64,000 bases of DNA, from positions 535,540-599,539 of the forward strand of contig NZ_LJGT01000038.1 of assembly GCF_001751365.1 (NCBI RefSeq), read 5' to 3'. Below are positions 25,577-34,416 of the stretch, in pieces (positions within the stretch are counted from its first letter, which is position 1; each line of letters starts with the position of its first letter). The DNA is from Streptomyces abyssalis (lineage in GTDB: Bacteria; Actinomycetota; Actinomycetes; Streptomycetales; Streptomycetaceae). Under the pieces are notes generated by a model. The model was not told where the DNA came from, made no database searches, and worked only from the letters and a program-made list of their open reading frames with translations. Made by a program: the position numbers and the translations under genes.

Positions 25577-25614
25577 GGCACCTCCTCTTGTCCGTACGGG
25601 CGGGGGGAGGTGCC
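25577..25614. terminator. Hairpin after the GntR-ABC operon
   Basis: GGCACCTCC (25577-25585) pairs with GGAGGTGCC (25606-25614), loop 20 nt. A degenerate second copy of the right arm context (CGTACGGGC...GGAGAGGTGC) follows. Moderate support. Confidence 0.55.
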
Positions 25615-25728
25615 CCCTTGTGCGTACGGGCAGGGAGAGGTGCGGTGCACGGTCGGGCGGCGGACCGCCCCGGCACCGGCGGACCGCCCCGGCACCGGCA
25701 GACCCCTCCGATACCGGCCCGCCCGGGC

Positions 25729-26634
25729 TCACGCGGCTGACGACTCGTCCGCCATGAGGCGTTCCAGGGTGCGCAGGCCCATCCGGCCCATCGCGGGATT
25801 GCTCTCCACGTAGTACCAGGCGGCGCCCATCGCCTGCTCGAAGGCCCACGCCTTGCCGCGCTCCCACTCCAGCTCGTCGCACCCGAGTTCGGCGCGGAGC
25901 GCCTGCCGCGGGCCGGGCTCCAGCAGATGCCAGGCGCCCACCAGATCCAGCGCGGGGTCGGCCGGCCCCAGATCGCCGACGTCGATGACGCCGGCCAGAC
26001 GGCCATGGGAGACGAGGACGTTGCCCGGGATGAGGTCGCCGTGGGTCATCACGTCCTCCGTGACACGCGGCAGCTCCCGCATGGCCTTCCACATTCGCCT
26101 GAGCCGCGGAACGTCCACGTCCAGGAGCTGTTCGGTGTGCCCGAAGCAGATTCCCATCCACTCATCGTGGTCCCGCAGATCGCCGCCGCGCCCCTCTCCG
26201 TCGAACGAGCGCCCGCGCGTACCGATCGAGCGCACACCGCGGATGAACCCGGCGACGTCGTGCGCGAACGCGACCGACCCGCCCGGGTCCTCCTCCGTGG
26301 CCGGTACGCCGGGCAGCCAGGTCTGCACCGACCACGGCAGCGGGTAGCCCGCGCCCGGCTCACCCAGAGCGACCGGTTCGGGCGTGGGGAAGGGCGTACG
26401 GCCTGCCAGCTCCCGGGCTGCCTCCGCCTCGGACTCCAGCGAACGACGTGTCGCGGCGGCGTCACTCCCGCGCAGCGGGAACCGGGCCGCGAAGCCGTCG
26501 CCGATGCGGAAGATGGCGTTGACCGTCCCCTGCGAGGCGACGCGGCGGACCGGCAGCTCCCGCCACTCGGGGAACTGACCGTCCACCAACTCCCGTACGG
26601 TCCTGTGCGGGATGTTCAGCTGGTCGGGATGCAT
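25729..26634 (-). CDS. Aminoglycoside phosphotransferase-like kinase
   Basis: A 301-residue protein of the APH/choline-kinase fold. The N-lobe contains GTVNAIFRIGDGFAARFPL, where the usual lysine is replaced by Arg. The catalytic loop is MTHGDLIPGNVLV and the metal-binding segment is GVIDVGDLGPADPALDL. The family includes antibiotic kinases and many small-metabolite kinases, and a resistance role is not shown here. I start at ATG 26634 (MHPDQLNIPH). The additional upstream residues are basic and low-complexity. It reads toward the ABC operon and is 118 bp downstream of the MetE-like gene end. Confidence 0.82.
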   Translation of the reverse strand: MHPDQLNIPHRTVRELVDGQFPEWRELPVRRVASQGTVNAIFRIGDGFAARFPLRGSDAAATRRSLESEAEAARELAGRTPFPTPEPVALGEPGAGYPLPWSVQTWLPGVPATEEDPGGSVAFAHDVAGFIRGVRSIGTRGRSFDGEGRGGDLRDHDEWMGICFGHTEQLLDVDVPRLRRMWKAMRELPRVTEDVMTHGDLIPGNVLVSHGRLAGVIDVGDLGPADPALDLVGAWHLLEPGPRQALRAELGCDELEWERGKAWAFEQAMGAAWYYVESNPAMGRMGLRTLERLMADESSAA

Positions 26635-26752
26635 GTCCACGCGGGAAGCGTCGCGGACCTCGATCCCCGACCGCAACCGGTTATCGGACGGTCTGGCGGC
26701 CGTCGAGGAAGCTTGCGTACCCGAACGCCGAGGTGTCCTGTTCGGAGAGGGC

Positions 26753-27790
26753 CTAGCCGACGGCCTCCGCACGCAGAATCCGGGCAGCCCCGGCCATCGC
26801 GCGCAGCTTTCCCTCGGCGGACTGCCGTGGCAGGTACTTCATCCCGCAGTCCGTCGCGACCACGACGCGTTCCGGGTCCACGTACGGCAGCGCGCTCCTG
26901 ACCCTGGCCGCCACCGTCTCGGCGGACTCCACGGCGGGGTCGGAGAGGTCGATGACACCGAGGATGACCGTCTTGTCCGGCAGATGCCTCAGAACCGAGG
27001 TGTCGAGACCGGACTGCGCGGTCTCGATCGAGACCTGATCACAGGCGCAGTCGGCGAGTTCGGGGAGGAAGGAGTAGCCCGAAGGCCGCTCGTGGATGAT
27101 CGCCGCATAGCCGAAACAGATGTGCACCGCCGTCGTTCCCGGTGCGCCCTGCAGCGCCCGGTTCAGAGCCTTCAGCCCGAACTCCCGCGCGGGCTCGGGA
27201 CGTGCCTGCATGTACGGCTCGTCGAGCTGGACGATGTCGGCCCCGGCGGCGAACAGGTCGTGCACCTCGGCGTTGACCGCCTCCGCGTAGGCCATCGCGA
27301 GGGCCTCAGGGCTGCCGTAGTGATCGTCCTGCGCCTGCTGCGACATCGTGAACGGGCCCGGCACCGTCACCTTGACGACGTGGTCGGTGTTGGCGCGGAG
27401 GAAGCGCACGTCGCCGGCCTGCACCGGCTCGGGCCGCCGGACCGGGCCCACGACACGCGGTACCGGATTCGGGTGGCCGCTGCGGTCCAGCGCCTCGCCC
27501 GGGTTGTCGACGTCCACGCCTTCCAGGGCGGTGGCGAAGTGGTTGGAGTAACTCTCACGGCGCATCTCGCCGTCGGTGACGACGTCGAGACCGGCGCGCT
27601 CCTGCGCCCGGATCGCGAGCAGCGTGGCGTCGTCCTGTGCCTCGGCCAGATGCTCCGGGGCCGCTCGCCACAGCTCACGGGCGCGTACCCGCGGAGGGAA
27701 ACGGCCGGCCAGTCTCGCCCTGTCGATGAGCCACTCGGGCTGGGCGTAGCTGCCGACCAGCGACGCGGGGAAGAGGGGAAGGGACCGCAT
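26753..27790 (-). CDS. MetE C-domain-like methyltransferase (cobalamin-independent methionine synthase family)
   Basis: A 345-residue single-domain relative of the catalytic half of MetE. LFPASLVGSYAQPEWL, VVTDGEMRRESY, VPGPFTMSQQ, DIVQLDEPYMQARP and the zinc-site elements HICFG and ATDCGMKYLP are all present, so the His/Cys/Cys/Glu ligands look intact. Short proteins of this type are common in actinobacteria and Firmicutes, and probably transfer methyl groups to homocysteine or another thiol from an unidentified donor. ATG 27790 is chosen (MRSLPLF); upstream residues look non-coding. No S-box or cobalamin riboswitch is apparent in the 164 bp divergent gap. Confidence 0.82.
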   Translation of the reverse strand: MRSLPLFPASLVGSYAQPEWLIDRARLAGRFPPRVRARELWRAAPEHLAEAQDDATLLAIRAQERAGLDVVTDGEMRRESYSNHFATALEGVDVDNPGEALDRSGHPNPVPRVVGPVRRPEPVQAGDVRFLRANTDHVVKVTVPGPFTMSQQAQDDHYGSPEALAMAYAEAVNAEVHDLFAAGADIVQLDEPYMQARPEPAREFGLKALNRALQGAPGTTAVHICFGYAAIIHERPSGYSFLPELADCACDQVSIETAQSGLDTSVLRHLPDKTVILGVIDLSDPAVESAETVAARVRSALPYVDPERVVVATDCGMKYLPRQSAEGKLRAMAGAARILRAEAVG

Positions 27791-27954
27791 GGGCCGAACC
27801 CTCCCGGACTTGGCCCGGTCAGGCAATACATCGTCGGCGACGTCTCGCCCGGCCGCGCTGGAAGACCTGGGCTTCCCCGGCACGTGTCCCCGCGGCCCCT
27901 TACGCGGTCCGTACACCTCCGGCTGCCGACTCGGCTCGGGTAACGTCCGACGGC

Positions 27955-28434
27955 ATGACTGACGACTGGCGCAAGGACCGGATCGGAAGCGCCTTGCGGG
28001 GGGAGAATCCCACTGTTCTGCGGCGGCTGGAAGCGGGCTTCGCTGTGATCGGGGACGTCCAGTTCCTGCCCGGGTACTGCGTGCTGCTGGCCGACGATCC
28101 CCAGGTGGAGCGGCTGACAGACCTTCCGCGTTCCAGGCGCCTGGCGTTCCTCAGCAGCATGGATCAGCTCGGCGAGGCCGTCGAACGGGCGAGCCGGAAG
28201 TCGGACCCAGGCTTCCGGCGCGTGAACCTCGAGATCCTCGGCAACACGGACGCCATGCTGCACGCCCATGTGTGGCCGCGCTTCGAGTGGGAGCCCGCTC
28301 ATCTCGTCGGCCGACCGGTGTGGCTGTACCCCGCGGAGAACTGGCGCGACGGACGGTTCGCCCTCGGCCCGCGGCACGACAAGCTGCGAAGCAGCATCGC
28401 GGACGAACTGGACGGCCTGCGGCAGGACGCCTGA
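27955..28434 (+). CDS. HIT-like protein with incomplete histidine triad
   Basis: A 159-residue protein resembling HIT nucleotide hydrolases/transferases. FLPGYCVLLADDPQVERLTDLP and FRRVNLEILGNTDAMLHAHVWPRFEWEP align with the substrate pocket of the superfamily. The triad HxHxH reads H103-A-H105-V-W107. The nucleophile (middle) histidine is kept but the third is tryptophan, followed by PR. Activity may differ from standard dinucleotide hydrolysis. The ATG has no Shine-Dalgarno, and TAACGT lies 8 nt upstream, suggesting a leaderless mRNA. It is divergent from the MetE-like gene. Confidence 0.78.
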   Translation: MTDDWRKDRIGSALRGENPTVLRRLEAGFAVIGDVQFLPGYCVLLADDPQVERLTDLPRSRRLAFLSSMDQLGEAVERASRKSDPGFRRVNLEILGNTDAMLHAHVWPRFEWEPAHLVGRPVWLYPAENWRDGRFALGPRHDKLRSSIADELDGLRQDA

Positions 28435-28511
28435 CACACCTGCGGACAACGCTCCGGGCGGCGGGCGGGATTGTGTGCGGGCCGGCCTGCGGGCTCCCTA
28501 CCCTGCTCCCC

Positions 28512-28592
28512 ATGCGGGTCTGGGTGAGCGGAGCACGCGGAAGGCTCGGCGTCGAGGTCTGCCGGCAGCTGTCAGCCGCAGGCCAGGCCTAC
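28512..28592 (+). pseudogene. Possible 5' fragment of an NAD(P)-dependent epimerase/reductase gene
   Basis: From ATG 28512 the frame reads MRVWVSGARGRLGVEVCRQL and then SAAGQAYLP. This is a good match to the first beta-alpha unit (GxxGxxG) of short-chain dehydrogenase/epimerases such as dTDP-4-dehydrorhamnose reductase. The similarity stops where it meets the 3' end of the permease gene at 28589, as if the sugar-transport locus had been inserted into or joined beside an older gene. Confidence 0.45.
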
Positions 28593-29521
28593 TTGCCGCC
28601 CAGCCCCGCAAGCCCCGCGACGATCCAGCGGCGGGCGAGGACGTACGCGATGAAGACGGGGGCGGCGGACAGCAGCACGGCCGTCATCAGTCCGGGGACG
28701 TTCACGCCGTACTCGGTCTGGAAGTTCCAGAGATTGAGGGTGAGGATCTGCTGTTCCTCGGACTGGGTGAGGATCAGCGGGAACAGGAACCCGTTCCATG
28801 CCTGGAGCGCGGCGTAGATGCCGACGGCGACGATGCTGCCGCGCGACATCGGGATGACGAGGGACCACAGCGTGCGCATCGGGCCGGCTCCGTCGAGCGT
28901 CATGGCCTCGTAGTTCTCGCCCGGCACGTCGCGCAGCGAACCGGCCAGGATCAGGACGGCGAACGGCAGCCCGAAGGCGACGGTGGGCAGGATGATGGCG
29001 GCCTTGGTGTCGTACAGGCCCATCCGGACGATCATCAAGTAGACGGGGATGATGACGGCTTGGGCGGGGATCGCGAGCCCCAGCAGGAATACGGAGAAGG
29101 CACCGGCGACGAAGCGACTGGTGGAACGTACGACCGCGTACGCGGCGGGTACGGCGCACACGAGGGTCAGGGCGACGCTGACGACCGTGACGATCACGGT
29201 GTTGACGAAGGCGTTCGTGAATCCGCCTTCCAGAACCGTCGTCAGATTCCCGGAGGTCAGCTGGCGGGGCAGGCTGAGCGGTCCGTTGTCGAGGAATCCG
29301 TCGCGGCTCTGCACGCTCCAGCTCAGCATGCACCACAGCGGGACCAGGACGATCAGGAGCCAGATCAACGAGGCGGCGCCCGCAGGGATGTTGGCGCGGG
29401 CGAACAGCGGACGGGGGCGTACGCCCCTCGCCCTGGTGCTTCCACGGCCGCCGCCGGACCCGGGCCCCGGCCCGGCGGGCGTGCGGGTCTGTCCGGGTGC
29501 GGCAGCGGGGGCGGTGGCCAT
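28589..29521 (-). CDS. Sugar ABC transporter permease (MalG type)
   Basis: A 310-residue inner-membrane permease with six predicted transmembrane segments, starting with ASLIWLLIVLVPLWCMLSWSV. The cytoplasmic EAA loop reads NYEAMTLDGAGPMRTLWSLVIPMSRG, the site that docks the ATPase. The N-terminal 45 residues are Pro/Gly/Arg-rich and cytoplasmic. It is the third gene of a leftward operon (binding protein, MalF-type, MalG-type), and its ATG overlaps the preceding stop by one base. No ATPase gene is in the operon. MsiK, encoded at 45776 in this window, is the likely energiser. Synteny with the bxl locus suggests xylobiose as ligand. Confidence 0.9.
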   Translation of the reverse strand: MATAPAAAPGQTRTPAGPGPGSGGGRGSTRARGVRPRPLFARANIPAGAASLIWLLIVLVPLWCMLSWSVQSRDGFLDNGPLSLPRQLTSGNLTTVLEGGFTNAFVNTVIVTVVSVALTLVCAVPAAYAVVRSTSRFVAGAFSVFLLGLAIPAQAVIIPVYLMIVRMGLYDTKAAIILPTVAFGLPFAVLILAGSLRDVPGENYEAMTLDGAGPMRTLWSLVIPMSRGSIVAVGIYAALQAWNGFLFPLILTQSEEQQILTLNLWNFQTEYGVNVPGLMTAVLLSAAPVFIAYVLARRWIVAGLAGLGGK

Positions 29522-30468
29522 CAGATCCCCTCCAGGGTGGAGCGCATTCTGCTGAAGCCGCTGAAGCGGACGATCAGCAGTGACAGCGCTGTGCCGAACA
29601 GCACGAGGACGGTGGCCAGCGCCGAGGCCGGCCCCATCTCGAAGCTCTTGAAGGCCTGTTGGTACATGCGGAACGGCATGGACTGGGTGCCCGCGCCGGG
29701 ACCGCCGTCGGTGAGGATCAGGATCGTCTCGAAGGTCGTCATCGAGCCGACGATCATGAGCGTGGAGGAGGTGACGACGGTGTTGCGCAGCTGGGGCAGC
29801 GTTATCGACCAGAACTGCCGCACGCGGCCGGCGCCGTCGATGGTGGCCGCCTCGTAGAGATGTGCGGGTACGTTACGCGCGGCGGCCTGGTACATCAGCA
29901 TGTGGAACGGCACGAACTGCCAGGCGCCGACGGCGATGATGGCCGTCAGCGCGCCGCCGGCCGTACCGAGCAGGTTGCCGTCGGGCATGCCGACCCACGG
30001 GCCGACACTGCCGGCGAGGCCGAAGTTGGGATCGAGCAGCGCCTTCCAGACCAGGGCGGTCGCCGCACCGGAGAGCAGCAGCGGCAGGAAGACCAGGGCG
30101 GAGGCCACCGCACGTCCCCGCTGTGCGCCGGCCGCCCATACGCCGAGGAGCAGTGCGAGCGGTGTCTGTACGGCCCAGCCGGCGATGGTGAGTACGGCGG
30201 TGATCCGCAGTGAGTGCAGCAGACCGGGATCGGTGATCAGGTCCCGCCAGTTGCCGAGCCCGGTCCAGCGGGGGTCGCCGAGGCCGTTCCAGGTGGTGAA
30301 GGAGAGCCAGCCGACGAGGACGAGCGGTACGAGGGCGAAGACACCGAAGACGAGTATGGCGGGGACGGCGTAAAGGGCGCCCGGCCGGGCGGCGTTGTCG
30401 GTGTGCGAGGCGGCGCGCGTACGGCCGAGGAACGCTGGGCGGGCGGGCGCCGGTGCCGGGGCGGTCAC
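29521..30468 (-). CDS. Sugar ABC transporter permease (MalF type)
   Basis: A 315-residue permease with about six membrane spans. YAVPAILVFGVFALVPLVLVG is the first, and PGLLHSLRITAVLTIAGWAVQTPLALLLGVWAAG begins the permease domain. The EAA loop is HLYEAATIDGAGRVRQFWSITLPQLRNT. The GTG start overlaps the stop of the binding-protein gene (GTGA), so the two are coupled. It pairs with the MalG-type protein to form the channel. Substrate preference follows that of the binding protein. Confidence 0.9.
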   Translation of the reverse strand: MTAPAPAPARPAFLGRTRAASHTDNAARPGALYAVPAILVFGVFALVPLVLVGWLSFTTWNGLGDPRWTGLGNWRDLITDPGLLHSLRITAVLTIAGWAVQTPLALLLGVWAAGAQRGRAVASALVFLPLLLSGAATALVWKALLDPNFGLAGSVGPWVGMPDGNLLGTAGGALTAIIAVGAWQFVPFHMLMYQAAARNVPAHLYEAATIDGAGRVRQFWSITLPQLRNTVVTSSTLMIVGSMTTFETILILTDGGPGAGTQSMPFRMYQQAFKSFEMGPASALATVLVLFGTALSLLIVRFSGFSRMRSTLEGI

Positions 30469-31802
30469 TGGATGACCTCCATCGCGTCGACGAACTGCCG
30501 TGGCGAGAGCTCCTCCAGGAAGATCTGCTGAAGGCTGGAGAGCATCGCCTCCTTCACGGCAGGGAGCATCGCCTGGTCCCAGGAGAGGGTGAAGTCCGGG
30601 GCCTCGGAGACGATGCGGTAGACATGCAGCGCGAAGTCCGGGTCGGGGGCGAGATCGCTCAGCCGGTCCTCGATGCCGACGGCGGCGGGAACGTCACCCG
30701 CCTTGATGAGGGCGTCGATGAAGGGGCGCGCGGCGAGCTGGGTGCCGACCAGGTCGAGACCCGCGTCGATGTCGGAGCTTCTGGCGTTGATGGACAAGTA
30801 GTTGGTGTTGTTTCCGACCAGGGCGCGGGGGTCGCCCGTGCCGCCGGGGATCTCCGGGAAGGACACCCAGCTCAGGCCCTCCTCGGTGAAACGCGTGTGG
30901 TCGTTGCGCAGGTTGGAGTACTCCCACGAACCCATCAGGTGCATGGCGGCCCGGCCCTTCGCGAAGAGTGCGCTGGCCCCGCCCGAGCCGTAGCTGACGG
31001 ATCCGAAAGCACGGCCGAACGCGCCGCGGCGCACGAGGTTCTGTATTCGGTCCAGGGCCTCCTCGATGGCGGGGTGCCGCCAGCTGCCGCGCTCTCCCGC
31101 GAATATCTTCCGCAGCGCTCCGGCGCCGGTGAGCCGCCCGGTGATGCACTCGAACCACATCAGCTCGCACCAGCTTTCAGCCCCGGCGAGCGAGACGGGG
31201 AGGACGTCCGCGTCGACGAAGGCGTCGACGACGTCGAGCAGTTCGTCCCAGGTACGGGGCGGGCGCAGGTCGTGCTCGTCGAAGAGGGTCTGGTTGCAGA
31301 AGAGGATGACCGGCTGCATACCGCGTACGGGCAGCCCGAGCGGTTCGCGGTCGTCGACGCGGGCGGCCTGGAGGGCCGCGGGCAGGAACGCGTCGCGCCA
31401 CCGGGTGTCCTTGCCGAAGCGGTCCGCCAGGTCGACCACGAGTCCGGCGTCATGGTACGGGCGCAGCGACTCGCCGCCCCAGCTCCAGAAGACGTCCGGC
31501 CCGTCCGAAGTGCCCATGGCGATGCGGAGCTTCTGCGTGTAGCCGGTGTTGGGGAACGGCGTGAGCTTGGCAGGCACGGGGTGGCTGCGCCGGAGGCGGG
31601 CGAGGGCGGCGCGCTGGATCTTGTTCTGCACGGGGTCGGTGAGGGTCCACACGTCCAGACCGCGGGCCTCTCTTCCGGTGCCGAGGCCCAGGGCCGAGCA
31701 GCCGGTGAGGGGGGCCGCGCCCATGCCGGCGGCTCCGATGCCGGCGAGGCCCGCCAGGAAGCGACGCCGGCTGTGCGCCGGTCGCGTCGCCGTGTCTGCC
31801 AT
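30465..31802 (-). CDS. Sugar-binding lipoprotein, BxlE-like (ABC family 1)
   Basis: A 445-residue extracellular binding protein. A twin-arginine signal SRRRFLAG is followed by a lipobox LTGC, so a Tat-exported lipoprotein is predicted. Family landmarks are DVWTLTDPVQNKIQRAAL, DVFWSWGGESL, LPVRGMQPVILFCNQTLF, TWDELLDVVDAF and the conserved GRAAMHLMGSWEYSN. GGAGGCG lies immediately upstream of ATG 31802. An operator-like GAAACTTTC (31818-31826) lies in the leader. It is divergent from a GH3 glycosidase gene, as in the xylobiose bxlEFG-bxlA locus of Streptomyces. Other oligosaccharides remain possible. Confidence 0.88.
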   Translation of the reverse strand: MADTATRPAHSRRRFLAGLAGIGAAGMGAAPLTGCSALGLGTGREARGLDVWTLTDPVQNKIQRAALARLRRSHPVPAKLTPFPNTGYTQKLRIAMGTSDGPDVFWSWGGESLRPYHDAGLVVDLADRFGKDTRWRDAFLPAALQAARVDDREPLGLPVRGMQPVILFCNQTLFDEHDLRPPRTWDELLDVVDAFVDADVLPVSLAGAESWCELMWFECITGRLTGAGALRKIFAGERGSWRHPAIEEALDRIQNLVRRGAFGRAFGSVSYGSGGASALFAKGRAAMHLMGSWEYSNLRNDHTRFTEEGLSWVSFPEIPGGTGDPRALVGNNTNYLSINARSSDIDAGLDLVGTQLAARPFIDALIKAGDVPAAVGIEDRLSDLAPDPDFALHVYRIVSEAPDFTLSWDQAMLPAVKEAMLSSLQQIFLEELSPRQFVDAMEVIQ

Positions 31803-31817
31803 GACGCCTCCGCTCCA

Positions 31818-31826
31818 GAAACTTTC
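31818..31826. promoter_or_regulatory. Candidate LacI-family operator, copy 1
   Basis: GAAACTTTC, a 9-bp palindrome followed by G, lies just upstream of the binding-protein ribosome site. The same motif appears at 31953-31961 and 35570-35578. It resembles the CGAA-N-TTCG sites described for BxlR/XlnR-type repressors. Confidence 0.65.
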
Positions 31827-31952
31827 GGTGAATCCCGAAATCAAGAGGTTGGCGTGGAACCTAGAGCGGGCACAGCAGGGCCGTCAATAGCAGTGCAGGA
31901 GTTGCCCGACACAAGTTCCGGCCTGCAGCAGGACAGGAGAACTCATGACGTA

Positions 31953-31961
31953 GAAAGTTTC
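31953..31961. promoter_or_regulatory. Candidate LacI-family operator, copy 2
   Basis: GAAAGTTTC, the reverse-complement form of copy 1, lies 51 bp upstream of the GH3 gene start. Two sites about 130 bp apart in one divergent promoter region would allow shared repression of both transcription units. Confidence 0.65.
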
Positions 31962-32012
31962 CGAAATCATCGAGTAGCATCCGCTGCATCCGCTCCACTC
32001 GACGAGGTGACG

Positions 32013-34370
32013 ATGGAACAGAAAGCGCACCACTCGGGCAACCCGGACGACCACGGCGGCACGGCGCCGTGGCGCGACAAGCGGCTGACGGCCGACGCCC
32101 GCGTCGCCGACCTGATCGCCCGGATGACCCTCGACGAGAAGCTGGCCCAGCTGGTCGGCGTGTGGGTGGGCGCCACCCACGACGGCCGCGGAGTCGCCCC
32201 GCACCAGGACGACCTGGCCGGGGAGTCGCCGTCCTGGGAGGAGCTGATCAGGGACGGGCTCGGGCAGCTCACCCGCGTCTTCGGCACGCGCCCGGTGACA
32301 CCGGCTGCCGGCGCGAAGGCCCTCGCCGCGAGTCAGCGCGAGGTCATGGCGGCCAACCGGTTCGGCATCCCCGCGGTGGCACACGAGGAGTGCCTCGCCG
32401 GGTTCACCACGTGGGGTGCGACGGTCTTTCCCGTACCCCTGGCCTGGGGGGCCAGCTTCGACACGGCGCTGGTGCGGCGCATGGCGCAGGCCATCGGGCA
32501 GAGCATGCGCTCGGTCGGCGTGCAACAAGGGCTGGCACCGGTGCTGGACGTCGTACGGGACGCGCGCTGGGGCCGGGTCGAGGAGACCATCGGGGAGGAC
32601 CCGTATCTCGTCGGCGAGATCGGTTCCGCCTACGTGTCCGGGCTGGAGTCGGCCGGGATCATCGCCACGCTCAAGCACTTCGCCGGGTACGCGGCGAGCC
32701 GGGCGGGACGCAATCTGGCGCCGGTGAGCATGGGAACGCGCGAACTGGCGGACGTGGTGCTGCCGCCCTTCGAGACCGCGCTGCGGGAGGCGGGCGCCCG
32801 CTCGGTGATGGCCGCCTACACGGACACCGACGGCGTCCCCGCCTCTGCCGACGAGGCGCTGCTGACCGGCGTGCTGCGCGATGAGTGGGGCTTCGAAGGG
32901 ACCGTCGTCGCCGACTACTTCGGGATCTCGTTCCTCGAACTGCTGCACCGCACCGCCGGCAGCCCGGGCGAGGCCGCCGCCCAGGCGCTGACGGCCGGTG
33001 TGGACGTGGAACTCCCCACCGCACGCTGCTACGGGCGGCCGCTGGCCGGGCAGGTGCGCGAACACACGGTGGACGAGGCGCTGGTGGACCGTGCGCTGAC
33101 GCGCGTACTGCGGCAGAAGTGCGAACTGGGTCTGCTCGACCCGGACTGGAGCCCCGAGCCGCCGGTGCGCGAGCCCGATCTCGATCCGCCCGGACACCGT
33201 GCGCTGGCCCGGCAGTTGGCCCGTGAGTCGGTGGTACTGCTCGCCGACGACGGCGGGCTGCTGCCGCTCGGCGAACCCGGACGGGTCGCCGTCGTCGGGC
33301 CGCTCGCCGACGACGCCCTGGGGCTGCAGGGCTGCTACTCCTTCCCCGCGCACGTCGGGGTGCGCCATCCGGAATGGGACATGGGCGTAGCCGTACCGAG
33401 CGTGCTGCAGGGGCTGCGGGAGAGCCTGGGTGCCGACCGGATCACGTACGAACAGGGCTGCCCCGTACAGGAGACGGACCGCTCCGGCTTCACCCGTGCG
33501 GTGACCGCCGCGCAGGAGGCGGACGTCTGTCTGGCCGTACTGGGCGACCGGGCAGGGCTCTTCGGGAGCGGCACGTCAGGCGAAGGGTGCGACGTGCCCG
33601 ACCTGTCCCTGCCCGGAGTGCAGTCCGAACTGCTTGAGGAGCTGCTGGAGAGCGGCACCCCGGTGGTGCTGATCGTGGTCAGCGGGCGTCCGTACGCGCT
33701 GGGTCCGGCAGCCGGAAGGGCGGCGGCGATCGTGCAGACCTTCTTCCCCGGCGAGGAGGGTGCGCCGGCGCTGGCGGACGTGCTGACCGGCCGGGCCGAC
33801 CCGTCCGGCCGGCTGCCGGTCAGTGTGCCGCGCCTGCCCGGCGGCCAGCCGGCGACCTACCTGAGCGCACCGCTGGGACGTGCCGGCGAGGTGAGCTCCC
33901 AAGACCCCACGCCGCTCTACCCGTTCGGGCACGGACTCTCCTACGCGCGCTTCCGCTACGGGGAGTTGACGCTGAGCAGCGACGAAGTACCGGTCGACGG
34001 CACGGTGGAGATCTCCTGCACGGTCACCAACACGGGCGAGCGGGCGGGCACCGATGTCGTGCAGCTCTACCTCACCGACCCGGTCGCCCAAGTGACCCGC
34101 CCCTGGCGGCAGTTGGCCGGGTTCGCCCGGCTGGAACTCGCTCCGGGCGAGAGCCGCCGTGTCACCTTCGCCCTGCACACGGACCGCACCGCCTTCACCG
34201 GGCGGGACGGACGGCGCGTGGTGGAACCAGGCCTGATCGAGGTGCGGATCGGCAGGTCGAGCACGGACACACCGCTGGAGGGCTCGTTCCGTATCGCGGG
34301 TACGGCACCGCGGCCGGCCGGACACGACCGGGTGCTGCGGACTCCCGTGCGGGTGACCGAGTACCGGTGA
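32013..34370 (+). CDS. GH3 glycosidase, probably beta-xylosidase/beta-glucosidase (BxlA-like)
   Basis: A 785-residue, apparently cytosolic GH3 enzyme (no signal peptide). ARVADLIARMTLDEKLAQL opens the barrel, with APVLDVVRDARWGRVEETIGEDPYL and TLKHFAGYAASRAGR in the substrate pocket. D301 in GTVVADYFGI is the nucleophile. The C-terminal alpha/beta sandwich (about 400-620) and a fibronectin-III-like domain (about 670-765, YPFGHGLSYARF onward) complete the usual architecture. ATG 32013 was chosen because the frame continues far upstream but overlaps the divergent binding-protein gene. It would hydrolyse the oligosaccharide imported by the divergent transporter. Xylobiose is inferred from synteny. 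Confidence 0.92.
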   Translation: MEQKAHHSGNPDDHGGTAPWRDKRLTADARVADLIARMTLDEKLAQLVGVWVGATHDGRGVAPHQDDLAGESPSWEELIRDGLGQLTRVFGTRPVTPAAGAKALAASQREVMAANRFGIPAVAHEECLAGFTTWGATVFPVPLAWGASFDTALVRRMAQAIGQSMRSVGVQQGLAPVLDVVRDARWGRVEETIGEDPYLVGEIGSAYVSGLESAGIIATLKHFAGYAASRAGRNLAPVSMGTRELADVVLPPFETALREAGARSVMAAYTDTDGVPASADEALLTGVLRDEWGFEGTVVADYFGISFLELLHRTAGSPGEAAAQALTAGVDVELPTARCYGRPLAGQVREHTVDEALVDRALTRVLRQKCELGLLDPDWSPEPPVREPDLDPPGHRALARQLARESVVLLADDGGLLPLGEPGRVAVVGPLADDALGLQGCYSFPAHVGVRHPEWDMGVAVPSVLQGLRESLGADRITYEQGCPVQETDRSGFTRAVTAAQEADVCLAVLGDRAGLFGSGTSGEGCDVPDLSLPGVQSELLEELLESGTPVVLIVVSGRPYALGPAAGRAAAIVQTFFPGEEGAPALADVLTGRADPSGRLPVSVPRLPGGQPATYLSAPLGRAGEVSSQDPTPLYPFGHGLSYARFRYGELTLSSDEVPVDGTVEISCTVTNTGERAGTDVVQLYLTDPVAQVTRPWRQLAGFARLELAPGESRRVTFALHTDRTAFTGRDGRRVVEPGLIEVRIGRSSTDTPLEGSFRIAGTAPRPAGHDRVLRTPVRVTEYR

Positions 34371-34416
34371 AACGGACGCCGGGGCGAAACGGACGGGCGG
34401 GCGGGACGGCTTCGGG

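Noticed and set aside
25729..26634. Aminoglycoside resistance gene
   Set aside because: Only the general APH fold is visible. There is no evidence for an antibiotic substrate, and a similar-class protein lies at 35645.
27791..27954. SAM, cobalamin or methionine-responsive riboswitch upstream of the MetE-like gene
   Set aside because: I looked for a B12 box or SAM-type helices in the 164-bp gap and saw none. The gap is also shared with a divergent promoter.
30453..32012. Upstream in-frame extension of the GH3 glycosidase to about 1305 residues
   Set aside because: The extra 520 codons are the antisense strand of the binding-protein gene. The enzyme domain begins after ATG 32013.
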